Assembly (NCBI RefSeq): GCF_000426825.1
Contig: NZ_AUGC01000011.1
Span: 56,613 to 120,612, forward strand
Origin: Thermonema rossianum DSM 10300
Lineage (GTDB): Bacteria; Bacteroidota; Bacteroidia; Cytophagales; Thermonemataceae
DNA: 64,000 bases
Reading direction: 5' to 3'
Of this stretch, positions 9,374 to 17,729 are shown one piece after another. Within the stretch, counting starts at the first letter, position 1; each line of letters starts with the position of its first letter. A program made the translations under genes and the position numbers. The notes beneath the pieces are model-generated. The model was not told where the DNA came from, searched no databases, and worked only from the letters and a program-made list of their open reading frames with translations.

Positions 9374-9664
9374 AGGCCGGGTTTTTCTTTAAAGAAAAAC
9401 AACTTGCTTTCCGCACTTGAAACAGAAAAAATAAAGAGAGTTGGAGGGTCCAACCGCTTGGGGCATGTTGAACGAAGTGAGAAATCCCATGCTCACCAAA
9501 CCAAGCAACAAGAAATAAAGTAGATTTTCTGCTTGCGCTGAAAGCACAAGGGGCGCGCAGCGGCAAAACAAGAAGTTCGAAAAGCCAAAAGCATTTGAAA
9601 CAACCAAAGCTTAAGGCAGCAAACAGCAGTACAAAACCTAAGGCAACTTTTAGCAAGCAAAAAC
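9374..9664. repeat. Non-coding stretch with a degenerate copy of the dispersed GAGAAATC-type repeat
   Basis: About 290 bp without a convincing gene between the pgk terminator and the GGGPS gene. Roughly 9468-9520 reads GAACGAAGTGAGAAATC followed by CAAACCAAGCAACAAGAAATAAAG, which closely resembles the repeat at 26993-27084 but lacks its right-hand inverted arm. A small hairpin-like TTGGAGGGTCCAA lies at about 9441-9453. The open frames that cross this stretch have no recognisable domain. Confidence 0.5.
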
Positions 9665-10444
9665 CTAACGAACATCCGAGCCGTGCTTGCTTGCCTGCTG
9701 TGCCGCGCGGCACATGTCATAGACCAGGTGCGGTTCTTCTTCAAACGCATTGCCTACCACTACCACATCGGCACCGGCTGTCCAGGCCTGTTGGGCTTGT
9801 GCAACCGTGCGTATACCACCCCCGATGACCAGCGGGGCTTCAATGGCTTTGCGCACTTGGCGTATCATGGCCGGTGGAATGGGCGTGAGTGCCCCACTGC
9901 CGGCGTCCATATAAACCAGCCGCATGCCCAGCATCTCGCCTGCCATGGCGGTGCAGGCAGCAATGTCGCTTTTGTTTTGAGGAATAGGCGCTGTGTTGCT
10001 TATGTAGGTGACGGTAGTGGGGGCACCACTATCGATGAGCATGTAAGCAGTAGAGATGATTTCCAAACCGCTGCGTTTGAGTATAGGCGCAGCCAACACA
10101 TGCTGTCCAATCAAGTATTCGGGATTGCGCCCCGAAACCAGTGATAAGAGCAAAATGGCATCGGCCGAAGCGTCTATGTGCAGATTGCTGCCGGGAAAAA
10201 GAACTATAGGAATGCCGGCAGAGTAGGTGCGTATCCACTCAATGACCTGATGGAGACGGTCAGAGACAATAAGGCTTCCACCAACAAAGAAGAAATGAGC
10301 GCCTGCTTCGCATGCATGCGCCACCAAACGTTGGCAGCGAGCCCGATCGGTATCATCCGGATCAATGAGTACTGCCAGTGCCTTCTGTCCTTGCTGCCGG
10401 AGCGTCTGTATTTTCGGAAGCACTGTGCCCATGCGCTTGTGCAT
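9665..10444 (-). CDS. GGGPS/PcrB-family prenylglyceryl-phosphate synthase
   Basis: 259-residue TIM-barrel enzyme of the geranylgeranylglyceryl/heptaprenylglyceryl phosphate synthase family, which joins a polyprenyl diphosphate to sn-glycerol-1-phosphate by an ether bond. Visible motifs: LAVLIDPDD near residue 22, FFVGGSLI, PIVLFPGSNLHI, LLLSLVSGRNPEYLIGQ, the conserved Y-M/D-A-GSGA segment (LVYMDAGSGA), VIGGGIRT and GADVVVVGNAFEE (phosphate-binding loops). The family is best known for archaeal lipids, but Bacteroidota carry group II homologues. Last gene of an overlapping operon; its start overlaps the preceding gene by 83 bp (71 bp if Met5 at 10432 is used). Prenyl-chain length cannot be told from sequence. 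Confidence 0.9.
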   Translation of the reverse strand: MHKRMGTVLPKIQTLRQQGQKALAVLIDPDDTDRARCQRLVAHACEAGAHFFFVGGSLIVSDRLHQVIEWIRTYSAGIPIVLFPGSNLHIDASADAILLLSLVSGRNPEYLIGQHVLAAPILKRSGLEIISTAYMLIDSGAPTTVTYISNTAPIPQNKSDIAACTAMAGEMLGMRLVYMDAGSGALTPIPPAMIRQVRKAIEAPLVIGGGIRTVAQAQQAWTAGADVVVVGNAFEEEPHLVYDMCRAAQQASKHGSDVR

Positions 10445-10850
10445 TGATGGTTTGTTCTGCGAATTTACGAATTTGTTTGCTCAGTTCATGTGCCAGAAGG
10501 TGAGCGGCTTCTTTTTGAAGGTAGTCCCACAGATAATGCCAGGCATTTTTTTTCTTGGAAGCATGAAGGTAAAGCGGGGTTTGGGCAGCCGGCGAGGCGG
10601 AAGGCAAGGCGGTGTATTTCCGTTTTTTCTTTCGTGAAAGAAACCACTGAATGCCGGCAAAGACCACCACGCCTACGGCAGCACCTATGGCTATTTTTTT
10701 TGCGCGCTCTTGCCAGCGTGCAGCTGTTTCCGTGGCTTGCCGCACGAGCGCCTCTTCATATTCTGCCTGAAGTTTTTTAAGCAGAATTTTGCGCTCTTTT
10801 ACCGAAAGACTTTGATAAGCAGGGTCTTGCAATAGCTGTTTAAGAGACAT
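10362..10850 (-). CDS. Small single-pass membrane protein (YqjD-like position), hypothetical
   Basis: 162 residues. An N-terminal charged helical region (residues 1-50) is followed by one membrane helix (about 51-70, IAIGAAVGVVVFAGIQWFLS), a basic RKKKRK stop-transfer, and a C-terminal helical and low-complexity tail. I do not recognise a specific family. Its position beside a two-helix holin-X/YqjE-like gene recalls the yqjD-yqjE arrangement of small inner-membrane proteins in other bacteria. The start overlaps the upstream gene by 11 bp, and the 3' end runs 83 bp into the GGGPS gene. Confidence 0.6.
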   Translation of the reverse strand: MSLKQLLQDPAYQSLSVKERKILLKKLQAEYEEALVRQATETAARWQERAKKIAIGAAVGVVVFAGIQWFLSRKKKRKYTALPSASPAAQTPLYLHASKKKNAWHYLWDYLQKEAAHLLAHELSKQIRKFAEQTINAQAHGHSASENTDAPAARTEGTGSTH

Positions 10851-11166
10851 GTACGTTGTCTTTTATTTTGTTCACCAAGCGTTGATAGAAAGGAAATCGT
10901 TTACGGGACAGAAGAAAACCAACGAGCAAAAGCAAGGAAGTACCACCAACAATGAGAAAGCCCAGAAAGTCGCTGTGCAGCCATGCATTTATCCAAAATG
11001 CTATGCCCAAACTGATAAACAGCAGGGTAGAAGAAAGCAAGGTACTGATGAACAACAAGCTGACCAGCGAGTGGGCTACGCTGTCGATACGCTCTTCAAT
11101 ATCGACCTTGCCTTGCTCATAGCGTAGCAGCAGATAGTCCTTTAACAACTCTTTCAAGTCACTCAT
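10840..11166 (-). CDS. Two-helix membrane protein of the holin-X / YqjE-like type
   Basis: 108 residues: an amphipathic N-terminus (LKELLKDYLLLRYEQGKVD), then two membrane helices (about 35-56 and 68-87) and a short basic cytoplasmic tail (RKRFPFYQRLVNKIKD). This is the layout of the 'putative holin superfamily III/YqjE' proteins. That name is a family label; there is no phage gene nearby and nothing to suggest lysis. The ATG overlaps the holA stop codon (ATGA), which indicates translational coupling. Confidence 0.6.
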   Translation of the reverse strand: MSDLKELLKDYLLLRYEQGKVDIEERIDSVAHSLVSLLFISTLLSSTLLFISLGIAFWINAWLHSDFLGFLIVGGTSLLLLVGFLLSRKRFPFYQRLVNKIKDNVHVS

Positions 11167-12209
11167 GATTGTGAAGGTATAAAAAATTGATACATCATAT
11201 CTTGAAGAAGGGCGGCATCGGAGGCCGGGGCGGCATCGACGCCTTTGGCACGCTTATCGGCTTCTAAAAGCACTTGCAGCATGTGATACAATTCCTGCAC
11301 CCGGTATCGCCTGCTGGCTTGCACATATTCTTTTACAAAAAAGGGATGCACTTCCAACAAGGCTGCCAAGGCTTTTTCTGACTTATCGGGGGCGTGATGC
11401 ACCAGCAATAGCTGATTGACATAACGGTAAAGCATGGCAATGGTTGGAATGGCAGGCATTGCCTTCGGATTGCGCGCAGCATAACGAATGATTTTTATAC
11501 ACTGCGCCAGCTGTTTTTGCCCCAGGGCTTTTTGCAGTTCAAACACATTGTATTCCCGGCTGATACCTACGTATTCATACACAGCTTGCGCTTTGATGAC
11601 TTTTTCTTCGCCTTCACCGAAGTTCAGCAGTATTTTGTCTATTTCATGACTAAGGCGGCTCAGATTATTGCCCACGTGCTCAAAAAGCAGCTGAATGGCC
11701 GTGGGTTCTATCTTGGCACCTTTATTTTGCACATACTCTTCGATCCATTTGGGCACTTGGTTGTCGTACAAAGGTTTGGACTCTACCACTATGCCCTGCT
11801 TCTCTATTGCCTTGTAAACCGCTTTGCGTTTGTCGAAAAAGCCCCCCTTGTGGCACAAAACCAAGACCGTAGAAGGCAGAGGTGCCTGCGCATACTTTTC
11901 CAAGAGTTTGAGGCTTTCGCTTTTTTTCAGGTCTTTGACCGCCTGAAACTCCTTGACAAGCACCAACCTGTGATCGTACATCATGGGGAAGCTGCGCGCA
12001 TGATTGACCACATCGCCTATGCTGATGTCTTTACCATAGAGTACACTTTGGTTGAAGCTGCGCGCTTCGGGGGGCAAGAAAAAATGTTCGAAGTAATGGG
12101 CTATTTGGTCAATAAAAAAGTCTTCTTCACCGTGCAACAAATAAATGGGCGCAATTCCCTGCTTCGATTGCAATTGTGACAACACTTCCCGGGCACTGAC
12201 AATGGCCAT
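11163..12209 (-). CDS. holA: DNA polymerase III subunit delta
   Basis: 348 residues, the normal length for the clamp-loader delta subunit, which opens the beta sliding clamp during replication. It has the degenerate AAA+ features of the family: PIYLLHGEEDFFIDQIAHYF near residue 20, LVLVKEFQAVKDLKKSE in the central region, HVGNNLSRLSHEIDKILLN in domain II, and VFELQKALGQKQLAQCIKII before the C-terminal helical collar domain. First gene of the minus-strand operon leading to the GGGPS-family gene. Confidence 0.92.
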   Translation of the reverse strand: MAIVSAREVLSQLQSKQGIAPIYLLHGEEDFFIDQIAHYFEHFFLPPEARSFNQSVLYGKDISIGDVVNHARSFPMMYDHRLVLVKEFQAVKDLKKSESLKLLEKYAQAPLPSTVLVLCHKGGFFDKRKAVYKAIEKQGIVVESKPLYDNQVPKWIEEYVQNKGAKIEPTAIQLLFEHVGNNLSRLSHEIDKILLNFGEGEEKVIKAQAVYEYVGISREYNVFELQKALGQKQLAQCIKIIRYAARNPKAMPAIPTIAMLYRYVNQLLLVHHAPDKSEKALAALLEVHPFFVKEYVQASRRYRVQELYHMLQVLLEADKRAKGVDAAPASDAALLQDMMYQFFIPSQS

Positions 12210-12290
12210 AAGTTCAAAAAAGGCTTTATATTGAATGAAACTTTTGGCTAATTTACCAAAAACTATAAGAATGCTGAATATCCTGTTTTT

Positions 12291-13649
12291 ATGACTCTTT
12301 ACGTCACAAACATACTGCTTATTCTATTGACCACTTTGACGGCTTCGGCACAAGGCTATATTTACGACTCGTTGGCTTATCATCGTGTGCCGGTCATTGC
12401 CCCTTTGAACCGGGCCGCCCTGACGCGGGCGCCTTCCCGTTTCAGTTTGCGCCAATACTGCCCTACACCCCAAAACCAGGGCGACCGCGGCGACTGTGTA
12501 GGTTGGGCAGTGGCCTATGCGGCACGCACCATCTTGGCAGCCCGGCAAAAGCAGTGGGCAGGCGAAGAAATTACCCGCAAGGCTTTTTCGGCAGCCTTCG
12601 TTTACGACCAGGTGAAGCCCATGAACGACTTGAACTGTACGGCCGGGGCTACCTTGCCGGCAGCTCTGCAGGTATTGAAGGAAGTGGGCGCCTTGCCACG
12701 CTATCTGTATGGCGACTCCTGCCACCGGCAGCCCCTGCGCCCCGACTGGCTGCTTATGGCGGAAGCCAACCGTCTGACACACTACCAACGTTTGTTTGAC
12801 AGCGATGCCCCGGCAAAAGCTTTGTATATCAAAAGAAGCTTGGCAGCCGGCAAGCCGGTAGTGGTGGGCATTCGCTGTTGTACACATTCGTTTCTGTTTC
12901 CGGCCGGTGAGGTGTGGCAGCCCCAACCCAATGAGCAAATAGAAACGGGGCAGCCTTACGGCGGGCATGCCCTTACGGTGGTGGGCTACGATGATGCACG
13001 TTACGGGGGCGCTTTTGAGGTGATGAACAGTTGGGGGACCGGCTGGGGCAAGGGCGGTTTTTTGTGGATACGCTACGAAGACATGGAGCGCATTTGTTTG
13101 GAAGCCTTTGAGCTGAGCATGGCACTGCCGGCACCACCTTTGCAAGGCGAGCTCATCGTTGAAACAACGGATGGGTATCCCCTGCGTTGGCAGCGGACTG
13201 CTGCGGCCGGCGATGAACGTTTCATAGTAAAACAGGAAGCACCCGAAACGGCGTCTTCTGACTTATTGTTGCATGTGTCGCTTGAATCACCTGCTTTTTT
13301 CTACGTCATTGGCATGGTAGGGCAGCAGGCCGTGCCGCTGTTTCCGGGCAGAGGCGAAAGCGACTTGCTGAGTTACAGCGCCGCCGACTTGCGTGTGCCG
13401 CTAGAGGTAGAAGGCAAGAGTGTGGATCGCTACGTGCTACTGGTCAGTCATGAAGCGTTGCATTTGCCTTCCATCTGTCAGTTGATTAGCTATAAACCAA
13501 GCGATGAAAGCTTGCAAAAACTGCTGCAAATCATTTCTGTGCCGGCAGAGCAAATTGTTTATGGCAATAAAATTGTATTTAAGCAGCAAAGTATAGAGCA
13601 AAAAGGCGTGCTTTCGCTTTCTTTGGTCGTAAAGGCAGGCGAAGAGTAA
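12291..13649 (+). CDS. Secreted C1 (papain-like) cysteine protease with C-terminal DUF4384-like domain
   Basis: 452 residues with an N-terminal signal peptide (about 1-20). The papain-like catalytic set is visible: CPTPQNQGDRGDCVGWA with the nucleophile at C69, GGHALTVVGYDD with the His near residue 225, and VMNSWGTGWG with the Asn near residue 246. After about residue 290 a separate beta-rich domain (VSLESPAFFYVIGM ... VPLFPGRGESDLL) resembles DUF4384, which is often attached to secreted Bacteroidota proteases. No T9SS sorting tail is seen, so it is probably periplasmic or exported by the Sec pathway alone. Divergent from holA. Confidence 0.85.
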   Translation: MTLYVTNILLILLTTLTASAQGYIYDSLAYHRVPVIAPLNRAALTRAPSRFSLRQYCPTPQNQGDRGDCVGWAVAYAARTILAARQKQWAGEEITRKAFSAAFVYDQVKPMNDLNCTAGATLPAALQVLKEVGALPRYLYGDSCHRQPLRPDWLLMAEANRLTHYQRLFDSDAPAKALYIKRSLAAGKPVVVGIRCCTHSFLFPAGEVWQPQPNEQIETGQPYGGHALTVVGYDDARYGGAFEVMNSWGTGWGKGGFLWIRYEDMERICLEAFELSMALPAPPLQGELIVETTDGYPLRWQRTAAAGDERFIVKQEAPETASSDLLLHVSLESPAFFYVIGMVGQQAVPLFPGRGESDLLSYSAADLRVPLEVEGKSVDRYVLLVSHEALHLPSICQLISYKPSDESLQKLLQIISVPAEQIVYGNKIVFKQQSIEQKGVLSLSLVVKAGEE

Positions 13650-13718
13650 AAAAAACGGCTATCCAATAACCTTTAAACGGAGGTTTTTCGTTATTAAAAA
13701 GACAAAACAGCTTTTACG

Positions 13719-14255
13719 ATGATGAATAAAATCAATTTTTTGCCTTTGATGGCTGCTTTTGTTCTTACTTTGCTGGCTTCGTGCAGTAAAAAGGACAATA
13801 GCCCCAAGCCCGAAGACTGGCTTACGGCAGAGCGGTGGTATGCCTACCGGGCCGGTGTGGCCGTAAGCATTGCCGGTGTGCCCGTTGACAGCCTGGGAGA
13901 AGATACCACGCTCGACAGCATCGCATTGGACTTCAAGAAGGACTACACCGCCCAACTGCTGGAGCTGACCCCACAAGGTATTTGGGAAGTGACTTCGCAA
14001 GGCACTTGGACACTAAGCGCCGATGCCAAAACGTTGGAAATAAAAAATGTAAGTTTTTTGTCGCCGGGCATCGATTCGTTGCTGCAGGCATTCAACATAG
14101 ATGTGCCACAGACTTACCAGGTGCGAAAGCTTACAGCCGATGAGTTGGAACTGTACACGGACATAGATACCAGTGTGCCTTTGGCGGGCTTTCCAATTCC
14201 CGTTCCGGTTGGTATCCAGCTAACTACCTACTTCAACCATGAAGAGCAGCCGTAA
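13719..14255 (+). CDS. Lipoprotein, lipocalin-like
   Basis: 178 residues with a lipoprotein signal: a hydrophobic helix ending LLASC, the Cys being at about residue 22, followed by SKKDNSPKPEDWL. The mature part has the small beta-rich pattern (DFKKDYTAQLLELTPQGIWEV, SQGTWTLSADAKTLEIKN, YQVRKLTADELELYTD) of Bacteroidota lipocalin-like proteins of unknown ligand. The stop codon overlaps the next start by 17 bp. Confidence 0.7.
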   Translation: MMNKINFLPLMAAFVLTLLASCSKKDNSPKPEDWLTAERWYAYRAGVAVSIAGVPVDSLGEDTTLDSIALDFKKDYTAQLLELTPQGIWEVTSQGTWTLSADAKTLEIKNVSFLSPGIDSLLQAFNIDVPQTYQVRKLTADELELYTDIDTSVPLAGFPIPVPVGIQLTTYFNHEEQP

Positions 14256-14871
14256 AACCCCTTTTACCTTTGCACGCATCCAATACCGCTCGGGCGATTG
14301 GTACACCGACGAGCGTATGCCCACGAATTTGCTTCACTCTTTGATTACCTACACAACCCTGCCGGTAGAGCCCAAGGAAAAGGTGGTTTCGCTGGAGAGC
14401 GACGAAATTTTTTACTACCCCTTTTGTTACATGAGCGGGCACCGCTTGGTGCAGTTCACCGACAAAGAACGCCGGACCTTTGAACGCTATGTGCGTAATG
14501 GCGGTTTTGTCTTCGTCGATGACTGCAATCACGACATCGACGGTTTGTTTGCCAAGTCTTTTGAAAGGCAGATGGCGGTTATTTTTGGTGCGCAAGCGCT
14601 TCGTAAGCTGCCCAATACACATCGGCTCTACCACTGTTTTTTTGAATTTCCGGAAGGGCCACCGCCCACCTCTTATGAGCTGAACGGTTGGGGCGACGAC
14701 CTGGTACACGATTACCTGAAAGCCATAGAAATTGACGGGCGTATAGCTGTGCTTTACAGCAACAAAGATTATGGTTGCGAGTGGGATTACGACTACCGGA
14801 ACAAACGTTTCCTGGTGGAAGACAACACACGCTTCGGCGTGAATATCATCCTTTATGCTTTGATGCAATAA
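14239..14871 (+). CDS. DUF4159 domain protein
   Basis: 210 residues, almost entirely one DUF4159 domain: FARIQYRSGDWYTDERMP at the N-terminus, LLHSLITYT, FYYPFCYMSGH, FERYVRNGGFVFVDDCNHD, ELNGWGDDLV and the C-terminal FGVNIILYALMQ. The family has a class I glutamine-amidotransferase-like fold and usually sits in MoxR/BatA (aerotolerance-type) operons; those partners are absent here. No signal peptide is visible. The start overlaps the lipoprotein gene by 17 bp, which suggests coupled translation. Function unknown. Confidence 0.8.
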   Translation: MKSSRKTPFTFARIQYRSGDWYTDERMPTNLLHSLITYTTLPVEPKEKVVSLESDEIFYYPFCYMSGHRLVQFTDKERRTFERYVRNGGFVFVDDCNHDIDGLFAKSFERQMAVIFGAQALRKLPNTHRLYHCFFEFPEGPPPTSYELNGWGDDLVHDYLKAIEIDGRIAVLYSNKDYGCEWDYDYRNKRFLVEDNTRFGVNIILYALMQ

Positions 14872-14889
14872 GCAAAAAGCGTATTTTTG
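14859..14889 (+). promoter_or_regulatory. Predicted promoter for the DUF4254-GT9 pair
   Basis: TTTG at 14859-14862, a 19-nt spacer, and TATTTTTG at 14882-14889, matching the Bacteroidota -33/-7 consensus. It starts inside the end of the DUF4159 gene and leaves a very short leader before the ATG at 14903. Confidence 0.5.
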
Positions 14890-14902
14890 CCACAAAAAAA
14901 CG

Positions 14903-15526
14903 ATGGAAAGACCCCAAGCGCAAGCCTGCATCCGCATATTTGAACAGTCTATAGAAGACTACCATCGTCACGACGACGTAAATGCCCCCATGCAGAATCC
15001 CTATCCGGAAAATACTTTGGAATACCTGCTCTATAAAAAGAACTGGATAGACACGGTTCAATGGCATTTGGAAGACTTGATTCGCGATCCTGAAATAGCG
15101 CCTGAAACTCTGGTCCAGTTGAAACGCCGCATCGACGCTTCGAACCAGGAGCGTACCGATACCGTGGAGTTGATGGACGATTGGTTTTTGCAATATTTCG
15201 AGCAGCAAAAAGTGGCACGCAAGCCCCACGCACGTATGAATTCCGAAACGCCGGCATGGCTTTTAGACCGCCTTTCTATCTTGATGCTCAAGATATACCA
15301 TATGCGGGAGCAAACCTTGCGCACCGACGTGGACGAGCAGCATATCGCCAAATGCCGGCAAAAGCTTGATGTCTTATTGGAGCAAAAAGAAGATTTGGCG
15401 CGCTGTTTCGATGAGCTCATAGAAGATATTCTCAACGGCGAGCGCTACATGAAGGTGTACCGTCAAATGAAGATGTACAACGACGCTTCGCTCAATCCTG
15501 TTTTGTACAAAAAAGCAAAATCATAA
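14903..15526 (+). CDS. DUF4254 domain protein
   Basis: 207 residues, predominantly helical, soluble, no signal peptide. Characteristic segments are WHLEDLIRDPEIAP and DASNQERTDTVELMDDW, seen in the DUF4254 family. In Bacteroidota these genes commonly sit directly before a GT9 heptosyltransferase-like gene, as here (3-bp gap), so a role in lipopolysaccharide or surface-glycan assembly is a reasonable inference. No catalytic motif is apparent. Confidence 0.8.
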   Translation: MERPQAQACIRIFEQSIEDYHRHDDVNAPMQNPYPENTLEYLLYKKNWIDTVQWHLEDLIRDPEIAPETLVQLKRRIDASNQERTDTVELMDDWFLQYFEQQKVARKPHARMNSETPAWLLDRLSILMLKIYHMREQTLRTDVDEQHIAKCRQKLDVLLEQKEDLARCFDELIEDILNGERYMKVYRQMKMYNDASLNPVLYKKAKS

Positions 15527-15529
15527 GCA

Positions 15530-16576
15530 GTGCGCCTGTTGGTTGTTCGTTTCTCTGCCATGGGCGATGTGGCGCTTTTGTTGCCGGTGCTGGTGTCTGT
15601 TTTGCGTCGGCATCCGGACGTGCAAATAGACGTGCTCACGCGCCCTAAGCTGGCTTCCCTCTTTGAAGGTATCGAGCGCTTGCGCCCTGTGCCGGCCGAC
15701 GTCGATGGTGAGTATAAGGGCATAGGCGGGCTATGGCGCTTGGGGAAGCACCTGCAAATCAAGCAATACGACTACTTCATTGATGCCCATCAGAACCTGC
15801 GGAGCAATGTGCTCAAAGCAATCGCCTATTTGCAGGGCGTCCGCTGCTTGAGCATTTCTAAAAACAGAAAGCTGCGCAAGCGTTTTATACGGGAGCGGGC
15901 TGCTTTTGCCCTGCCCCATGTTACTGACATGTATGCAACCCCATTCCGGCAGTTGGGGCTTGACACTGATTTGCTGCCACCGCCATACCTTATTCCTTCA
16001 GCAGAAGACGAACAAGCCATTGACAACTTCTTGGCCTCTATGGCTTTGCTGCCCAAGTCTTCGCCTTGGATAGGCATTGCGCCTTTTGCTTTCCACGAAA
16101 ATAAACAATGGGGCGTGCATAAAGTAGAGGCGCTGCTGCGCCTGATAAAGGAACGCCACCCGGAGTGGCATGTCTTTTTGTTTGGTGGGGGCAAAAAAGA
16201 AGCCGCTTTGATGGATGCTTTGTGTGCTTTGCATCCCGGCCGCGCAATCAATATGGCCGGTTGTTTGTCGCTGCGCCGGGAATGGCTTCTGATGCACCGC
16301 CTCGATGCCATGTTGAGCATGGATTCGGCCAACATGCATTTGGCCGCCTTGGCCGGCATTCCCGTGGTGTCTGTATGGGGCGCTACACACCCGCATGCCG
16401 GTTTTGCCCCTTTGTTTCAGCTCGCAGAAAACATGATTCAACGCGACGATTTAGACTGCCGTCCTTGCTCTATCTTTGGGAGCAATCCTTGTGTGCGCGG
16501 CGATAAGGCATGCATGGAGCGAATAGAGGCAGCGCAGGTGATGGCGCGCCTCGAAAAAGTGGTGTTGTCTGTCTGA
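15530..16576 (+). CDS. Glycosyltransferase family 9 (LPS heptosyltransferase-like)
   Basis: 348 residues, GTG start immediately after DUF4254. GT-B enzyme of the GT9 family, which transfers heptose or related sugars to lipopolysaccharide core on the cytoplasmic face. Seen in sequence: VVRFSAMGDVALLLPVL at the N-terminus (acceptor-domain signature), WIGIAPFAFHENKQW (start of the nucleotide-sugar domain), HVFLFGGGKKE, and the GT9 donor motif SMDSANMHLAALAGIPVV followed by VWGATHPH. A C-terminal Cys-rich DCRPCSIFGSNPC is also typical. The gene ends 1 bp from the convergent phosphatase gene. Confidence 0.9.
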   Translation: MRLLVVRFSAMGDVALLLPVLVSVLRRHPDVQIDVLTRPKLASLFEGIERLRPVPADVDGEYKGIGGLWRLGKHLQIKQYDYFIDAHQNLRSNVLKAIAYLQGVRCLSISKNRKLRKRFIRERAAFALPHVTDMYATPFRQLGLDTDLLPPPYLIPSAEDEQAIDNFLASMALLPKSSPWIGIAPFAFHENKQWGVHKVEALLRLIKERHPEWHVFLFGGGKKEAALMDALCALHPGRAINMAGCLSLRREWLLMHRLDAMLSMDSANMHLAALAGIPVVSVWGATHPHAGFAPLFQLAENMIQRDDLDCRPCSIFGSNPCVRGDKACMERIEAAQVMARLEKVVLSV

Positions 16577-16577
16577 A

Positions 16578-17078
16578 TCAAGAAGGCATTTCTTGCAGCA
16601 GTTCGCTGTGCTCTTTCTTGATGAAGTCCAAGAACGGACGCAACGAACGGTCAAGAATTTGATACACCTCTTCAAAGTCGGACAGGTCGCCGTAATAAGG
16701 ATCCGGCACTTCCGATTGAGGGGCTATGGGATCAAACGCACGAATCAACATGATTTTACTCTTGGCGTGAGGGCAGCCTTGTGCCAGCCGCTCCACGTCG
16801 CGCAAATTGCTACGGTCTGCAACCAGTATGTAATCAAATATTTCGAAGTCTTCACGATGGATTTGACGGGCACGGCTGTTCAATAAGATACCATGCTTTT
16901 CGGCGGTTTGGCGGGTGCGGCGATCAGGAAGCTCGCCTATATGCCAAGAGCCGGTGCCGGCCGAATCCACCATCACTTTGTTTTCCAGTCCTTCTTCTTT
17001 GAGCAATTTTTTGAAAATTCCTTCTGCCATAGGTGAGCGGCAAATATTGCCTAAACACACAAATAATACCTTTATCAT
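16578..17078 (-). CDS. Low-molecular-weight protein tyrosine phosphatase
   Basis: 166 residues. The P-loop VCLGNICRS starts at residue 7, giving the catalytic C8 and R14; the general acid Asp is in VPDPYYGD (about D126); DSAGTGSWHIG is the conserved second strand/loop. It hydrolyses phosphotyrosine in the cytoplasm; in many bacteria the partner is a capsule-related tyrosine kinase, which is not encoded here. Slightly longer at the C-terminus than the minimal family. Located 22 bp after pth, probably in the same operon. Confidence 0.93.
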   Translation of the reverse strand: MIKVLFVCLGNICRSPMAEGIFKKLLKEEGLENKVMVDSAGTGSWHIGELPDRRTRQTAEKHGILLNSRARQIHREDFEIFDYILVADRSNLRDVERLAQGCPHAKSKIMLIRAFDPIAPQSEVPDPYYGDLSDFEEVYQILDRSLRPFLDFIKKEHSELLQEMPS

Positions 17079-17100
17079 AGCTGTAAAATGGTTTTAAAAG

Positions 17101-17661
17101 TTAACGGTTGAATTGGTTCATGGTTTGGGTAGCCCCAATGGTGGCAAAGCTGAGTACGGCTTGCGCTGCTTTGTCTAAAATGGCGGGCAGTTGCTTCTGC
17201 TCTTCATCATTAAAAGGCGACAGCACATAGTCGGCTTGTTGTCCTTTGGGAAAGTCATTGCCTATGCCCATGCGCAAACGGGCATATTCGTTGGTTTGAA
17301 GCAGCTCTTCTATGTTGCGAAGCCCGTTGTGTCCGCCATGTGAGCCTTTGGTGCGCAAGCGCAGCTTCCCGAACGGCAGGGCTATATCGTCGGTAATGAC
17401 CAGCAAGTTTTCTACCGGAATTTTCTCTTCTTGAAGCCAATAACGGACGGCCTTTCCGCTCAAGTTCATATATGTAGAAGGCTTCAGCAAAATGAGCTTA
17501 CGCCCGCGATGCGAAAGCCGGGCTATGTCACCATAGCGCTCTGTTGTAAATGAAAGCTCTTTGCCGGCTGCCAGGCGGTCAAGTACCATAAAGCCTATAT
17601 TGTGGCGGGTCATTAAGTACTCGTTGCCGGGGTTTCCCAGTCCTGCTATCAAATATTTCAT
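17101..17661 (-). CDS. pth: Peptidyl-tRNA hydrolase
   Basis: 186 residues when started at the ATG at 17661, the normal Pth length; the frame is open for a further 88 codons upstream, but that extension is low-complexity and overlaps the upstream glycosyltransferase. The enzyme releases peptides from peptidyl-tRNA in the cytoplasm. Key residues visible: N10 in GLGNPG, the catalytic H20 in TRHNIGF, the Asn in STYMNLSG, the Asp in VITDDIALP, and the tRNA-binding RTKGSHGGHNGLRN loop. Confidence 0.96.
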   Translation of the reverse strand: MKYLIAGLGNPGNEYLMTRHNIGFMVLDRLAAGKELSFTTERYGDIARLSHRGRKLILLKPSTYMNLSGKAVRYWLQEEKIPVENLLVITDDIALPFGKLRLRTKGSHGGHNGLRNIEELLQTNEYARLRMGIGNDFPKGQQADYVLSPFNDEEQKQLPAILDKAAQAVLSFATIGATQTMNQFNR

Positions 17662-17729
17662 CCTTGTATGCGATTCGGTTCTGTATGACAAATGGCAAAG
17701 ATAGCAGTTTTTAAGCGCCTGTGAAAGGG

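Noticed and set aside
10362..11166. Phage lysis (holin) genes
   Set aside because: The two-helix protein matches a holin-named family, but it sits in a holA-GGGPS operon with no other phage gene; a housekeeping membrane role is more likely.
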